This document shows, piece after piece, positions 1 through 8,179 of a stretch of DNA of 59,547 bases. Origin of the DNA: Marisediminitalea alba (GTDB lineage Bacteria; Pseudomonadota; Gammaproteobacteria; Enterobacterales; Alteromonadaceae). Below the pieces are notes generated by a model. The model did not search any database. It was not told the DNA's origin and saw only the letters and a list, made by a program, of their open reading frames with translations. Made by a program: the position numbers and the translations under genes. The DNA lies in contig NZ_PVNP01000146.1 in NCBI RefSeq assembly GCF_002993365.1, forward strand, positions 1-59,547, read 5' to 3'. Within the stretch, counting starts at the first letter, position 1, and every line of letters starts with the position of its first letter.

Positions 1-15
1 CGGCGTTTTTCAAGG

Positions 16-30
16 TAGTTGTCGCCTGAG
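16..30. repeat. IS3-family terminal inverted repeat, orfB side
   Basis: TAGTTGTCGCCTGAG here matches the reverse complement of 1606-1620 (TAGTTGTCGCCTCAG) at 14 of 15 positions. The orfB stop codon lies four bases inside the repeat. Confidence 0.85.
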
Positions 31-33
31 CTG

Positions 34-1110
34 TTAAGCTGCTTCTTTTTTATTCTCCGGATTTAGCTCTACGCTTCCGATCTTATCCCAGTTTCTGGTT
101 TCACCAGACCAACGACTTGGATTTCTCACTTTTGCCTCGGCATATAACTCAGTGCGCTTTGCCAGTATCTGTTGGTCTTCACCTTTGTGTCGCTGCTCTG
201 GGGTAACGAATCTTATGCGGCTATGGCGATGTTCGGTGTTATACCAGCGGACAAAATCTCGCACCCAGGCTCGCGCTTCCTCCAGCGACTTAAAGCCTTC
301 ACTCGGCCATCTATGGCAGTATTTGACTGTGCGGAACAGAGATTCTGAGTAAGGGTTGTCATTACTGACACCGGGACGGCTACGTGAGCCGATAACGCCC
401 ATTTCAATCATCTTAGCTTGCATGGTCAGGCTCTTCATCGGACTGCCATTATCAGAATGTAAGATTATCTCGTCATTCACGCATTTCTCAGACCATAGCG
501 TGCGTTCCAAGAGGTTAGCGGCATGATCACCAGACTCGCAATCATACACTTCCCATCCCACAACTTTACGGCTAAAAATATCCATTATCATGTACAGATA
601 AAAGAACCGACCAATGACCGTAGAGGGGCAGTACGATATATCCCAGGTCCACACTTCACAGGGACCCGTAGCCGTAAATCCATCAGGTTTTGCCAGTGTA
701 CCTTTGGGTTTTGCTTTGCCTCTGTGGCTAAGCTGATTATTGGCTTTCAATATACGGTAAAAGCTGGATTCCGAACCCAGATAAACTCCCTCATCGGCCA
801 ACATGGGCACAATCTGACTGGGCGGCAGACTGGCAAACCGCTCTTCATTGCAGATATCCAAAATGGCTTGTTGTTCTATCTCAGTTAGCTTATTTGCAGG
901 CGTCGGCCTGCTCGCCTCCGGGCGCTTATCTGCACAAATTCCATCCGCGTCCCGCCATCGTTGTAACGTGCGCAGGGATAAGCCGATGATGCCACAGGCT
1001 TTGTGCTTTCTGGCCCCCGCACTAACGGCTTCATCAATCAGTGAAATATAGTATTGCCTATCTGAGAACGTGGTTAGTTGTCCTCGTCTTCCCCCCAGTA
1101 GGCATTTAAC
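34..1110 (-). CDS. IS3-family transposase OrfB (DDE), read by -1 frameshift
   Basis: This is the catalytic DDE integrase-core half of the transposase. The frame is open from the slippery site at 1116-1110 down to the stop at 34-36. The first internal start-like codon (TTG at 861) would cut off a conserved HTH-containing N-terminus (Q-L-T-T-F-S-D-R-Q-Y-Y), so a frameshift product is more likely than independent initiation. Catalytic acidic residues are visible in TWDIS (first D), HSDNGSP (second D) and NPYSESLFRTVKY (E), followed by the usual WYNTEHRHSRI-x-TPEQRH tail. No internal stop or disrupted motif is seen. Confidence 0.88.
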   Translation of the reverse strand, partial: VKCLLGGRRGQLTTFSDRQYYISLIDEAVSAGARKHKACGIIGLSLRTLQRWRDADGICADKRPEASRPTPANKLTEIEQQAILDICNEERFASLPPSQIVPMLADEGVYLGSESSFYRILKANNQLSHRGKAKPKGTLAKPDGFTATGPCEVWTWDISYCPSTVIGRFFYLYMIMDIFSRKVVGWEVYDCESGDHAANLLERTLWSEKCVNDEIILHSDNGSPMKSLTMQAKMIEMGVIGSRSRPGVSNDNPYSESLFRTVKYCHRWPSEGFKSLEEARAWVRDFVRWYNTEHRHSRIRFVTPEQRHKGEDQQILAKRTELYAEAKVRNPSRWSGETRNWDKIGSVELNPENKKEAA

Positions 1111-1565
1111 TTTTTTCTAAGCACCAGAAGCGCAGCAGTTTCGGCTAACGCTGCGTCTTTGCGTTTTAACTCTCTTTCCAGCTCTTTAATGCGTTTCTTA
1201 TCCGCTTTACGTTCCTGGGCCTGCTGTTTACGCTTATCCGCCTCGGATTGATTACCGGAGATACAGCTATGTTTCCATTGCTGGATTTGCTCCGGGAAAA
1301 GGCCCTTTTTCCGGCAGTATTCACTTACCTCAACTTCCGACATGGCAGCAGTCTCTATCACCGCAGAAAACTTCTGCTCTGCGGTCCAATTCTCTGGCGT
1401 ATTACTTTTAATCAAACTGAAATCGGCCTCTGTATACTTGTCCCGCCAACCATACAACGTAGACAGGCTAATACCTTCTCTTTGCGCAAACTGGCGTAAT
1501 GATAAACCGCTTTCAATCAACTTACTAACCACTGCCTTTTTATGTTCTTCTGGATAATGTCTCAC
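1074..1565 (-). CDS. IS3-family transposase OrfA
   Basis: This 163-residue protein is the DNA-binding and multimerisation half of the transposase. The N-terminal third has a helix-turn-helix typical of IS3 OrfA (motif LRQFAQREGISLSTLYGWR around residues 23-41). A second HTH-like segment lies near residues 75-100. Residues ~110-152 form a Lys/Glu-rich leucine-zipper-like helix. Codons 150-152 (AGA AAA AAG) contain the slippery string A AAA AAG in the zero frame. A -1 slip there enters the OrfB frame, giving a predicted 510-residue OrfAB fusion, the form that normally catalyses transposition. OrfA alone is known to act as a regulator in this family. Confidence 0.9.
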   Translation of the reverse strand: MRHYPEEHKKAVVSKLIESGLSLRQFAQREGISLSTLYGWRDKYTEADFSLIKSNTPENWTAEQKFSAVIETAAMSEVEVSEYCRKKGLFPEQIQQWKHSCISGNQSEADKRKQQAQERKADKKRIKELERELKRKDAALAETAALLVLRKKLNAYWGEDEDN

Positions 1566-1595
1566 TCATGCCTAACTTCCGCACCCTGTCTAATA

Positions 1596-2699
1596 CTATG
1601 AAAAACTGAGGCGACAACTATCCTGACACAGGGGGATCCAACCTCTCACTTTTTCAATTTCAGGTAAAAAGATCGGTGCCAGGCCTAGCAGTCCATCTAC
1701 ATTTAATGGTGCAAGCGAACCGTCTTCTTCACTTATTGGCTGATATATTGTCTGTCCTGACATCAGGCCATGCCCTGACCCAAGTGTTCCCACTTTTTGC
1801 ATTGAGATGTCTTTACCATGGTTAAAATTATTATCTTTCCAATAATCTGCCAAAGCATATCCGATATTCAGTGTATCGAATGCGGGCCCGACTCCGAACG
1901 TTTGAAGTGTCTGTGTGTCGACAGTGACCGAAAAGGTAACGCCATCTGCATTTTTAACAGGGAAAGCAATGGTGCCATTGTTATATTCATGGAAAGCCAT
2001 TGTACCATTGCCATTTGATGTAACGTTCTCTATCGTGAAAGCTGCACCCCCCAATTTATCCAGCACTACATAAGTGTCGCCAAGCTGGTTTTCTTCTGCT
2101 TTCAGTTTAAAAACTACTGTAACCGGTTTTGAATTACTGCCACCATAAATCATATACCAGTTAGTGTAGGAGTATGGGATTTCAGTAAGTTTTGGAGAGT
2201 CATCATTGAACATCACCAAATATTTTTTTTGATTAAACGCCGTCACAATGGCCGCTTTATCACTTAAAGGTAAAACCGAACGATATATGGCGGGTAATAT
2301 TACAGTTTTACCGTCTTCAGCTATCAGCCCCTGGAAAACAGTGCCGTTCGCCACATCTCCAAAATCATCACTCTCATAGAACTTTTCATACTGGTAAGCA
2401 TATTTAAGATAGTTTTCTCTTGTGATGTTGAACTCTGCGAGCTTCCTGTCAAATTCAGATTCTGAGGTGCCAAATTTTGACCAAAGCCGAATTCCAATAT
2501 TACGATCCGTACCACGAAAGTATTTAACCTCTTTAGAAATGCATTGGTTCGCAAATTGTCCATCATTATCAAGGCATATTTTTCGGCTATAGTAGTTTTC
2601 TACTACCTGTTTTCGCGAGTATTCGCGCCAGGCCATAGCCTCGGTACTAATGCACAGAAGTAAGGTGATTAAAGCTGTATTACGCAATATCAGAATCAT
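1596..2699 (-). pseudogene. Secreted protein gene truncated by the IS3 insertion
   Basis: I do not recognise the family. The product starts with a clear signal peptide (residues ~1-23, cleavage after AMA) and continues as a mostly beta-rich secreted protein with a segment resembling WG-type repeats (around AEDGKTVILPAIYRSV). Native sequence runs to about residue 359. The next codon spans the IS boundary, and the last eight residues (D-S-C-R-L-S-F-S) are translated from the IS inverted repeat, so the original C-terminus is missing. Its continuation would lie left of position 16, outside the window. The neighbouring gene 2824-4128 is on the same strand and also encodes a secreted protein. A stable truncated product is possible but unproven. 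Confidence 0.8.
1606..1620. repeat. IS3-family terminal inverted repeat, orfA side
   Basis: This is the partner of the repeat at 16-30. Read on the minus strand, it also supplies the last codons of the interrupted host gene that ends at 1596. Confidence 0.85.
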
Positions 2700-2823
2700 C
2701 TTTATTTACCGCAGATATTTTATAATGTTGAGTTGAATCGGTACATGCTCAGAGCCAGGATTCTCCACATCGAAGCGGTGAGTAATCCTGTACGAGGTAT
2801 TTTATATTGCGGGGCATTACCGC

Positions 2824-4128
2824 TTAATTCCGACACACACTGGCGCTGGCATTACTGCCGGCCATTGCACAATGTGCATAGCGGTATTTTTCGCGTGTTT
2901 GGGCAGATATTTGGGCGGCACTGGGTACAGCAATCGTACTTGGTGAAGACGATGATAAGGAGGGTGAAGGTAATGTACTGCCATAAGCCTCCTGCCATCT
3001 GGCGCTGGCAGCGCCCGCTGTGTTAGTGCCTTCCCCAAAGGTACCTTCCAGTCCGGTTCCCCGCGCAGACATTTCGGCATTGGCGGCGCCGCGAACCGGG
3101 CCCGAAGAAAACCATGAAGCAATAACGTATAAATCATTGGTGGCAACCTGCCCCATTGCACTGGCGCGACTAGCGGCCATGACGGCCTGCTCAAGATGCG
3201 CTTGTGAGCGTAACTGATGAATGGCTGCCGATACAGCATTCCCATACTGACCTTGCGAAAGTGCGTTGTTAATTACCGCATCATTGCGGGCTTTTTGTTC
3301 TTCGAAGGCCACTTTTTCGTCGTAGTATTTGCGCCATTTTTTTGCATACTCACAGGCGCTTTCGTGACCCAGTTCACAAGCTTTCTTTAGGTAATGGGTG
3401 GTTAATTTATCTTCTTCTATCTGCCAGTAAATACTCCCCACATTATAGCAGCTGGCTTTAGACGAATAGCTATCACAGCTAAGCTTGGAGTAAATTAACG
3501 CTTTTTCGGCATCAAAGCCGGGTGACTCGGGATTGGCGTAGTAAAGCTCTGCGGCATGACAACCGAGAGCATCATTGTATTTTCGGCAGGTAAACTCGCC
3601 AAACCAGGCGGCTTTTTCCTTATCAATTAACTCGGGATGTTTACCCTGGCTGCCATCGTATGCGCGGTATAGCCCCCAAAAGCAGGCTTTTTCATTGCCA
3701 ATGACACAGGCATTTTTAACCACCAGCATGCCCTTAGCCGGGTTGTAAACGGGTGATTTTTCATTGCTACGGTAATAAAACGCATTGTCGCAGCCCTGTT
3801 TTACACCTAAGGCACAAGCATTTTCAAAATTGACGGTCGCCAGTTCAATATTTGCGGGCAGGTTACCACCGCCACCTTTTGCGATCATGGCTGCATTCAT
3901 ACAGCTATTGGATAAGCCCATTTCGCACGCCTTGCTAAAAAAGGAAACGGCTTTCTTAATATCCTGAGGGATACCGGCACCGTCGTAGTAATCGAGCGCG
4001 GTATTAAAGCAGGCGTCAGGGCTGCCTTTCATACAGGCTTGTTCTGAGGTGGACGTTTGAGACAGCGCGCAAAAGTGGGTAAATAGAGAGAACAGAACAA
4101 CGAATTTCAGTCCTTTAAAATATTTCAT
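2824..4128 (-). CDS. Secreted cysteine-paired Sel1-repeat protein
   Basis: This is a 434-residue protein with an N-terminal signal peptide (~1-23). It carries about seven Sel1-like helical repeats (residues ~28-265), each bearing a cysteine pair with C-x7-9-C spacing (for example ACMKGSPDAC, ACEMGLSNSC, ACELGHESAC). Disulfide-bridged Sel1 repeats of this kind are known from Helicobacter Hcp proteins and act as periplasmic or secreted protein-binding scaffolds. After a charged linker, the C-terminal ~150 residues are low-complexity, Ala/Ser/Gly-rich and lack repeats. No enzymatic motif is visible. The partner is unknown. The gene stands alone, 124 bp upstream of the IS-interrupted secreted-protein gene. 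Confidence 0.7.
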   Translation of the reverse strand: MKYFKGLKFVVLFSLFTHFCALSQTSTSEQACMKGSPDACFNTALDYYDGAGIPQDIKKAVSFFSKACEMGLSNSCMNAAMIAKGGGGNLPANIELATVNFENACALGVKQGCDNAFYYRSNEKSPVYNPAKGMLVVKNACVIGNEKACFWGLYRAYDGSQGKHPELIDKEKAAWFGEFTCRKYNDALGCHAAELYYANPESPGFDAEKALIYSKLSCDSYSSKASCYNVGSIYWQIEEDKLTTHYLKKACELGHESACEYAKKWRKYYDEKVAFEEQKARNDAVINNALSQGQYGNAVSAAIHQLRSQAHLEQAVMAASRASAMGQVATNDLYVIASWFSSGPVRGAANAEMSARGTGLEGTFGEGTNTAGAASARWQEAYGSTLPSPSLSSSSPSTIAVPSAAQISAQTREKYRYAHCAMAGSNASASVCRN

Positions 4129-4316
4129 AACGATACTCCATGTTAATTTTTTGAATATTAAGTGCCGTTTAGTATTTGATCAATAAGTTTGTGTGATTTT
4201 TAAACAAGTTAAACTTGAATATGCTGGTAACCTATCGTAAAACTATCGCTTAGCAGCGCTGATGGGTATAAAAAATCCTGACCGGATACACAGCTCAGTT
4301 TATGGATGAATGACTC

Positions 4317-5342
4317 TTGCCGAATACCTACGATGTAAAGCCTTTATCAGACAAAGACCGTCAGCAACTACAAAAACAATATTGGTTAATAGCCGGGTTT
4401 ACCCTGTTTGCCGGCGGCATTTTTTTTGTAATTTTCTCCAACGTACTATCCGGCCCTCAAATGAGTCAGGCCCCGCTATACCTATTCGGTGTGTTTGCCG
4501 CCATTTTTGCAACTGTGATAGTTGTGGTGTTGCGCCAGAATTACCTCGAACTTAAAAACGGGGTAAAACATTGCTATACCGGCGTCGTGACCAATAAACG
4601 GGTAAACCGGCACACGTCAACAACCGGCAGTCATTCAACTAACGTCAGGGCTGGCCATGGCTCAAGACGAACAACAACTCGCACAACTTACTATGTCAGC
4701 CTTGATGACAAGGAATTTAGTGTCGATTTGAGTGTTTATAATCAGGCGATTACAGGCGACAAAGCTTATCTTGAAATTAGCCCGCAAAAGAAACAAGTAC
4801 TGCGGTTTCGGGTGTTAGCAGCGCAACCGCAACAGCACTCACCCAGATACTCTGCCAGCTCGACCGTAAATGAACGGATGCGGGATAAAGAGTGCGCGAT
4901 ATCTGCTAAAGAGCGATTAATTGTGCGGCGTATTTTCTTTAGAGCGTGGCGAAAAAAGCTCTTTTTCTTTTTGGCGATCGCGCTATTTTTTATATCCGTT
5001 TTTACCTCGGGATTTATTTTATTTACCGTGCCGCTGGCGGTCGTGTTGATTATCAACGCATACAAACTGTTTGTGCCGCTGTTACGATACCGTCAGTTTT
5101 TACACGCTGCGCGGCCTAAAATCATCTCATCAGTCCGGGTAAAAGATAAAATAACTTTTACCTCAAACCGGTCTAGAACCCGCTATCGGTTGGTCACTGA
5201 CGATGGAACGCTAGATGTGCCTGAAGCTGTGTATCAGAGCGTGACAAAATCTGATGTGCTATCGGTTCATCGGGCGGTATGTATCGATATTGTTTTTGGG
5301 GTAGAGCAAAAGCAAAGTAATGCGCTATTTTATTTAGATTAA
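4317..5342 (+). CDS. Membrane protein of unknown function
   Basis: I do not recognise a named family. An in-frame stop (TGA 4311-4313) lies just upstream and TTG at 4317 is the first possible start, so the start is uncertain and a weak ribosome site is expected. Predicted topology is two N-terminal transmembrane helices (~22-41 and 53-72), a soluble region of about 135 residues with a His/Ser/Arg/Thr-rich stretch (~98-124), and a second helical pair (~214-249) followed by a basic, beta-rich C-terminal domain. The two soluble halves may be a duplicated DUF3592-like layout (a guess). It is convergent with 5379-5813. Confidence 0.6.
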   Translation: MPNTYDVKPLSDKDRQQLQKQYWLIAGFTLFAGGIFFVIFSNVLSGPQMSQAPLYLFGVFAAIFATVIVVVLRQNYLELKNGVKHCYTGVVTNKRVNRHTSTTGSHSTNVRAGHGSRRTTTRTTYYVSLDDKEFSVDLSVYNQAITGDKAYLEISPQKKQVLRFRVLAAQPQQHSPRYSASSTVNERMRDKECAISAKERLIVRRIFFRAWRKKLFFFLAIALFFISVFTSGFILFTVPLAVVLIINAYKLFVPLLRYRQFLHAARPKIISSVRVKDKITFTSNRSRTRYRLVTDDGTLDVPEAVYQSVTKSDVLSVHRAVCIDIVFGVEQKQSNALFYLD

Positions 5343-5378
5343 GTTCCGTTTTGTGAAATAGAGAGCCTTAAGGCATAC

Positions 5379-5813
5379 TTACCAGATGCTATCCGGGTTA
5401 TTCATATACGATCGAAAGCGCTTGCCGAACTTGCGTCCGTCGCTAAAGTCTGCAAAATCTGACTCGCGGATAATGCCTAAACGCTGATAGGGAAACTTGG
5501 TATTTTGCGGCTGCATAAATGACAGTTTGTATGCTTGTCCTGAAAAAGACAACACACCGCCGCCGCTGAACATGTACCAGGGAGATTCGAACCGGGCATC
5601 CTGGCGAGATATATCAAACACTTTCACTGCTTCGCCATTGGCTATGCATTCAAAGGCTTCGTTGTTGTTCAGTAATCCGTTGAGTTTATTCTTGCCAAAC
5701 GTCCCGGTGTCAATCAGCGTAAATGAAACCTGGTCGCCATCTATTTCAATGTAGCCTGGCGCACTGTGAAAAATGCCCTGCAGTAACCATGTTTTAAATA
5801 ATACCAACTTCAA
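5379..5813 (-). CDS. Conserved hypothetical protein, small beta-rich
   Basis: This 144-residue soluble protein has no signal peptide and I do not recognise it. The sequence alternates short hydrophobic strands with charged turns (for example PGYIEIDGDQVSFTLIDTGTF and the glycine-rich GGGVLSF), a pattern compatible with a PH-like or GRAM-like barrel, which is only a guess. The C-terminus is aromatic and basic. It is convergent with 4317-5342, with 36 bp between stops, and is followed upstream by 195 bp without a recognisable gene. Confidence 0.5.
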   Translation of the reverse strand: MKLVLFKTWLLQGIFHSAPGYIEIDGDQVSFTLIDTGTFGKNKLNGLLNNNEAFECIANGEAVKVFDISRQDARFESPWYMFSGGGVLSFSGQAYKLSFMQPQNTKFPYQRLGIIRESDFADFSDGRKFGKRFRSYMNNPDSIW

Positions 5814-6007
5814 TTCCTTTTAAGGCTGCAGGCTGACATTCAGTATGAAAGCGCCCCGGTGTTAGTCGTGATATCTCATTAGATTACATTTTGAGCGATT
5901 TGTGAACGGGTGTGATTGTTAAGCCGGTAGAATTGGAAGGACTATTCACACCAGCCGAGCCTCAATAAGCGCTCGACGGGTGTATTGAATAGAAAAATGC
6001 TCATCGC

Positions 6008-6283
6008 CTAGTTCCGTAATTTGTTTAATTCCAGATTAAGCTCATAAGCCGGTTCGGTAACGATTTTCTCCAGCACTGCGATACGCTCTTTTAAGGCCGC
6101 AATTTCAGCGTCTTTTTGGGCGGAGGTTTGCGAGTTTGCCTGCTCTGTTTTCTTAAACGGATTTACTGGCTTGCCGTAAAACCAGGCGCTTAGCTGCCAT
6201 TGATATTTGGCATCCAGGTAATGACAAAATAAACCCAGGCCAAGCATGGCTGTTACCAATAAAATTATCTCTGTATGTGTCAT
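6008..6283 (-). CDS. Small PspB-like membrane protein
   Basis: This is a 91-residue protein with one N-terminal transmembrane helix (~4-23), a short Trp/Lys juxtamembrane segment and a C-terminal coiled coil (~58-91) with the pattern ALKERIAVLEKIVTE. The layout resembles phage-shock PspB and the related cytoplasmic tail of PspC, but no pspA, pspC or pspF gene is nearby, so the relationship is structural only. The start at 6283 is preferred because AGAGGA lies about 8 nt upstream. The longer frame starting at 6343 lacks such a site. It is divergent from the sigma-factor gene at 6436. Confidence 0.6.
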   Translation of the reverse strand: MTHTEIILLVTAMLGLGLFCHYLDAKYQWQLSAWFYGKPVNPFKKTEQANSQTSAQKDAEIAALKERIAVLEKIVTEPAYELNLELNKLRN

Positions 6284-6435
6284 GGTGATTTCCTCTGTAA
6301 GTACTAACCAAATGGCGTTGTTACCGGTATAGTCATGAGCCATTAAAAAAAATTACACAACAGTGTTATTTTTTTTGCCTAGGGCAGACTAAAAGAAGTA
6401 AGCAAAGTCATTTAACCTTTCATACCAGGATTTTT

Positions 6436-6939
6436 GTGCACAAGGACTTTAAGCAAATACTCGCTGAACATCAGGCCCTGTTGAGTCGCGTAGCGTCGAG
6501 CTACGAGGCCAATGAGTCCGTGCGTCAGGAGCTGTTGCAGGAAATAGCGCTGGCAGTATGGCAAGGGTTAGAGCGCTTTAATGGCGACGCCAGTCTGAAA
6601 ACTTACATCCTGAAAATTGCCCATAACCGGGCAGTGACTCACGTGAGTAAAGAAGTTAAGAATCGCGATCTGAGTCAGCCGGATGACGACGATATCGTTG
6701 GTACAGCAGGGGCGATTGATGAAGAACCTGAATATGTGGCGGCTCGCAGTCGGCAGGTGACCTCTCTGTTGGAAGCCATTCGTACCCTGCCGGTTACCAT
6801 GCGTCAGGTAATGACACTCACCCTGGAAGGCCTCAGCTATCAGGAAATTGCCGAAGTGTGTGGCTTAACTAAGAATCACGTTGGTGTATTACTGCAGCGG
6901 GCGAAAACCACGCTGCAGCAGAGGATGAACCATGAATAA
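6436..6939 (+). CDS. ECF-type RNA polymerase sigma factor
   Basis: This 167-residue sigma-70 family protein has only regions 2 and 4, the definition of the ECF group. Region 2 lies around residues 10-75 (LLQEIALAVWQGLERF...LKTYILKIAHNRAVTH). Region 4 lies around 108-160 with the HTH LSYQEIAEVCGLTKNHVGVLLQRAK that contacts the -35 element. The start is GTG at 6436. The stop overlaps the start of the membrane protein at 6932 by 8 bp. That coupling suggests the partner is its anti-sigma factor, so the activating signal is probably sensed at the membrane. Confidence 0.85.
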   Translation: MHKDFKQILAEHQALLSRVASSYEANESVRQELLQEIALAVWQGLERFNGDASLKTYILKIAHNRAVTHVSKEVKNRDLSQPDDDDIVGTAGAIDEEPEYVAARSRQVTSLLEAIRTLPVTMRQVMTLTLEGLSYQEIAEVCGLTKNHVGVLLQRAKTTLQQRMNHE

Positions 6940-7525
6940 CGAAAAACCAGAGCAGGATTTAACCGCACTCTGGCAACAGCAGCCAGTGAGTGAAATCGAT
7001 CTGAGCGATGTAACCCGGCGCCTCAAGCATCAGCAACGCCTCCAGCGCTGGTACATTGTTTCAGATTTCACGGGCTTTTTAATTGGCCTTGGGATGCTTA
7101 TTTACAGCTGGGAAAAGCTGCCGTTATATATGGCCCTGGTATTGTGCTCCGTTATGGTATGTGGCGGTATATATACTGGCTTTGTTATCTGGTTGCGTCG
7201 GCATGCCGTACTGGCCTCGTTTGAAGATACCAGTCATTACCGCGAAACGTTAAAAAAGCAATATATCAGTAATCAGAGAATTGCGCGGATCACCCTGCAT
7301 TCTGCCTGGAGCAGTGAATTAATATTATTGGTTATATGGGGAATTGCTGCCGTGGTTGGCGATCTCAGCTGGGAGTCGTTTGTGGATAAAGGCGGTGTGG
7401 CCACCTTTATTATAATCAGTGTGCTGATGGCCGGATTTGGCTACTGGGCGTACAAGCGGGAGCAGAAATTTAAACAGGAATATGCGCGACTGGTCAGTCA
7501 GGAGCAAAACGACTTGTTCCCTTAG
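6932..7525 (+). CDS. Membrane protein, putative anti-sigma partner
   Basis: The 197-residue protein has a cytoplasmic N-terminal ~40 residues with an amphipathic stretch (EIDLSDVTRRLKHQQRLQRW), then four predicted transmembrane helices (~42-60, 64-87, 127-143, 155-174) and a charged C-terminal tail. No zinc-binding anti-sigma H-x3-C-x2-C motif is visible, so it is not a classical ZAS protein. The anti-sigma role is inferred from the 8-bp overlap with the ECF sigma gene and the short cytoplasmic N-terminus. It could instead be an unrelated co-transcribed membrane protein. Confidence 0.6.
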   Translation: MNNEKPEQDLTALWQQQPVSEIDLSDVTRRLKHQQRLQRWYIVSDFTGFLIGLGMLIYSWEKLPLYMALVLCSVMVCGGIYTGFVIWLRRHAVLASFEDTSHYRETLKKQYISNQRIARITLHSAWSSELILLVIWGIAAVVGDLSWESFVDKGGVATFIIISVLMAGFGYWAYKREQKFKQEYARLVSQEQNDLFP

Positions 7526-7579
7526 GCGTGCAGGCCTACACTGCCCGCTCTTTTCCCGTTTAAACAGGCCACCGGCTGC

Positions 7580-8179
7580 ATGGATGATATTAAAAAATTA
7601 CTCGATAACAACGCCCACTGGGCTGCCCGAACTCATCAGGCCGACCCCACTTTTTTCGATACGCTGTCTAAGCAGCAGGCGCCTGATTATCTTTGGATAG
7701 GCTGCTCAGACAGCCGGGTGCCGGCTAATCAGATTGTCGATTTACTGCCCGGCGATATTTTTGTGCATCGCAATGTGGCCAATATGGTTATCCACACCGA
7801 CTTTAACTGTTTATCGGTGCTGCAATACGCGGTGGACGTGTTAAAGGTTAAGCACATTATTGTTTGCGGGCACTATGGTTGCGGTGGTGTGGAAGCGGCA
7901 ATGAGTGACAAGCAGTTTGGCCTGATTGATAACTGGCTTGGCCATATTAAGGATATCTATCAGCAACACTACAGCGAAGTGCGGGCATTGCCAGAGAATA
8001 AACGTTCTGCGCGCTTGTGTGAGCTCAATGTGCTGGCCCAGACCGAGAATGTAAAGCGCACTACCATCGTAAAAGATGCCCTGGCCCGAAATCAGGCTTT
8101 AACCATCCATAGCTGGATTTACAGCCTTAATAATGGCCGGATCACCGACCTGGGCCTGAATGTGTCATCCGCCGACTAG
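7580..8179 (+). CDS. can: Beta-class carbonic anhydrase
   Basis: The enzyme interconverts CO2 and bicarbonate in the cytoplasm and supplies bicarbonate to carboxylases. The 199-residue protein carries the beta-class zinc ligands C42, D44, H98 and C101 and the catalytic-dyad Arg46, in CSDSR and HYGCGG. The numbering coincides with Escherichia coli Can. Its stop overlaps the stop of tamB on the other strand: the four bases CTAG at 8176-8179 serve both genes. It lies 54 bp after the anti-sigma-like gene but probably has its own function. Confidence 0.93.
   Translation: MDDIKKLLDNNAHWAARTHQADPTFFDTLSKQQAPDYLWIGCSDSRVPANQIVDLLPGDIFVHRNVANMVIHTDFNCLSVLQYAVDVLKVKHIIVCGHYGCGGVEAAMSDKQFGLIDNWLGHIKDIYQQHYSEVRALPENKRSARLCELNVLAQTENVKRTTIVKDALARNQALTIHSWIYSLNNGRITDLGLNVSSAD

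Larger units (their letters stand above)
16..1620 (-). mobile_element. IS3-family insertion sequence, complete
   Basis: A 1605-bp element is bounded by 15-bp imperfect inverted repeats (16-30 and 1606-1620; one mismatch) and contains two overlapping minus-strand reading frames, OrfA (HTH/leucine-zipper) and OrfB (DDE integrase). A slippery A6G heptamer at 1116-1110 joins them, which is the standard IS3 arrangement. It sits inside the 3' end of the gene at 1596-2699, whose reading frame runs into the element. I could find no target duplication in the 15 bases left of it and the bases after 1620, so it may have rearranged or the true ends may differ by a few bases. Both frames look open, so the element may still be active. 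Confidence 0.9.

Noticed and set aside
1..15. Target duplication of the IS3 element
   Set aside because: No 3-5 base match between the left flank and the bases after 1620.
5366..5385. CTTAAG-like half-site pair between convergent genes
   Set aside because: CTTAAG-N5-CTTACC only partly fits and no gene starts beside it.
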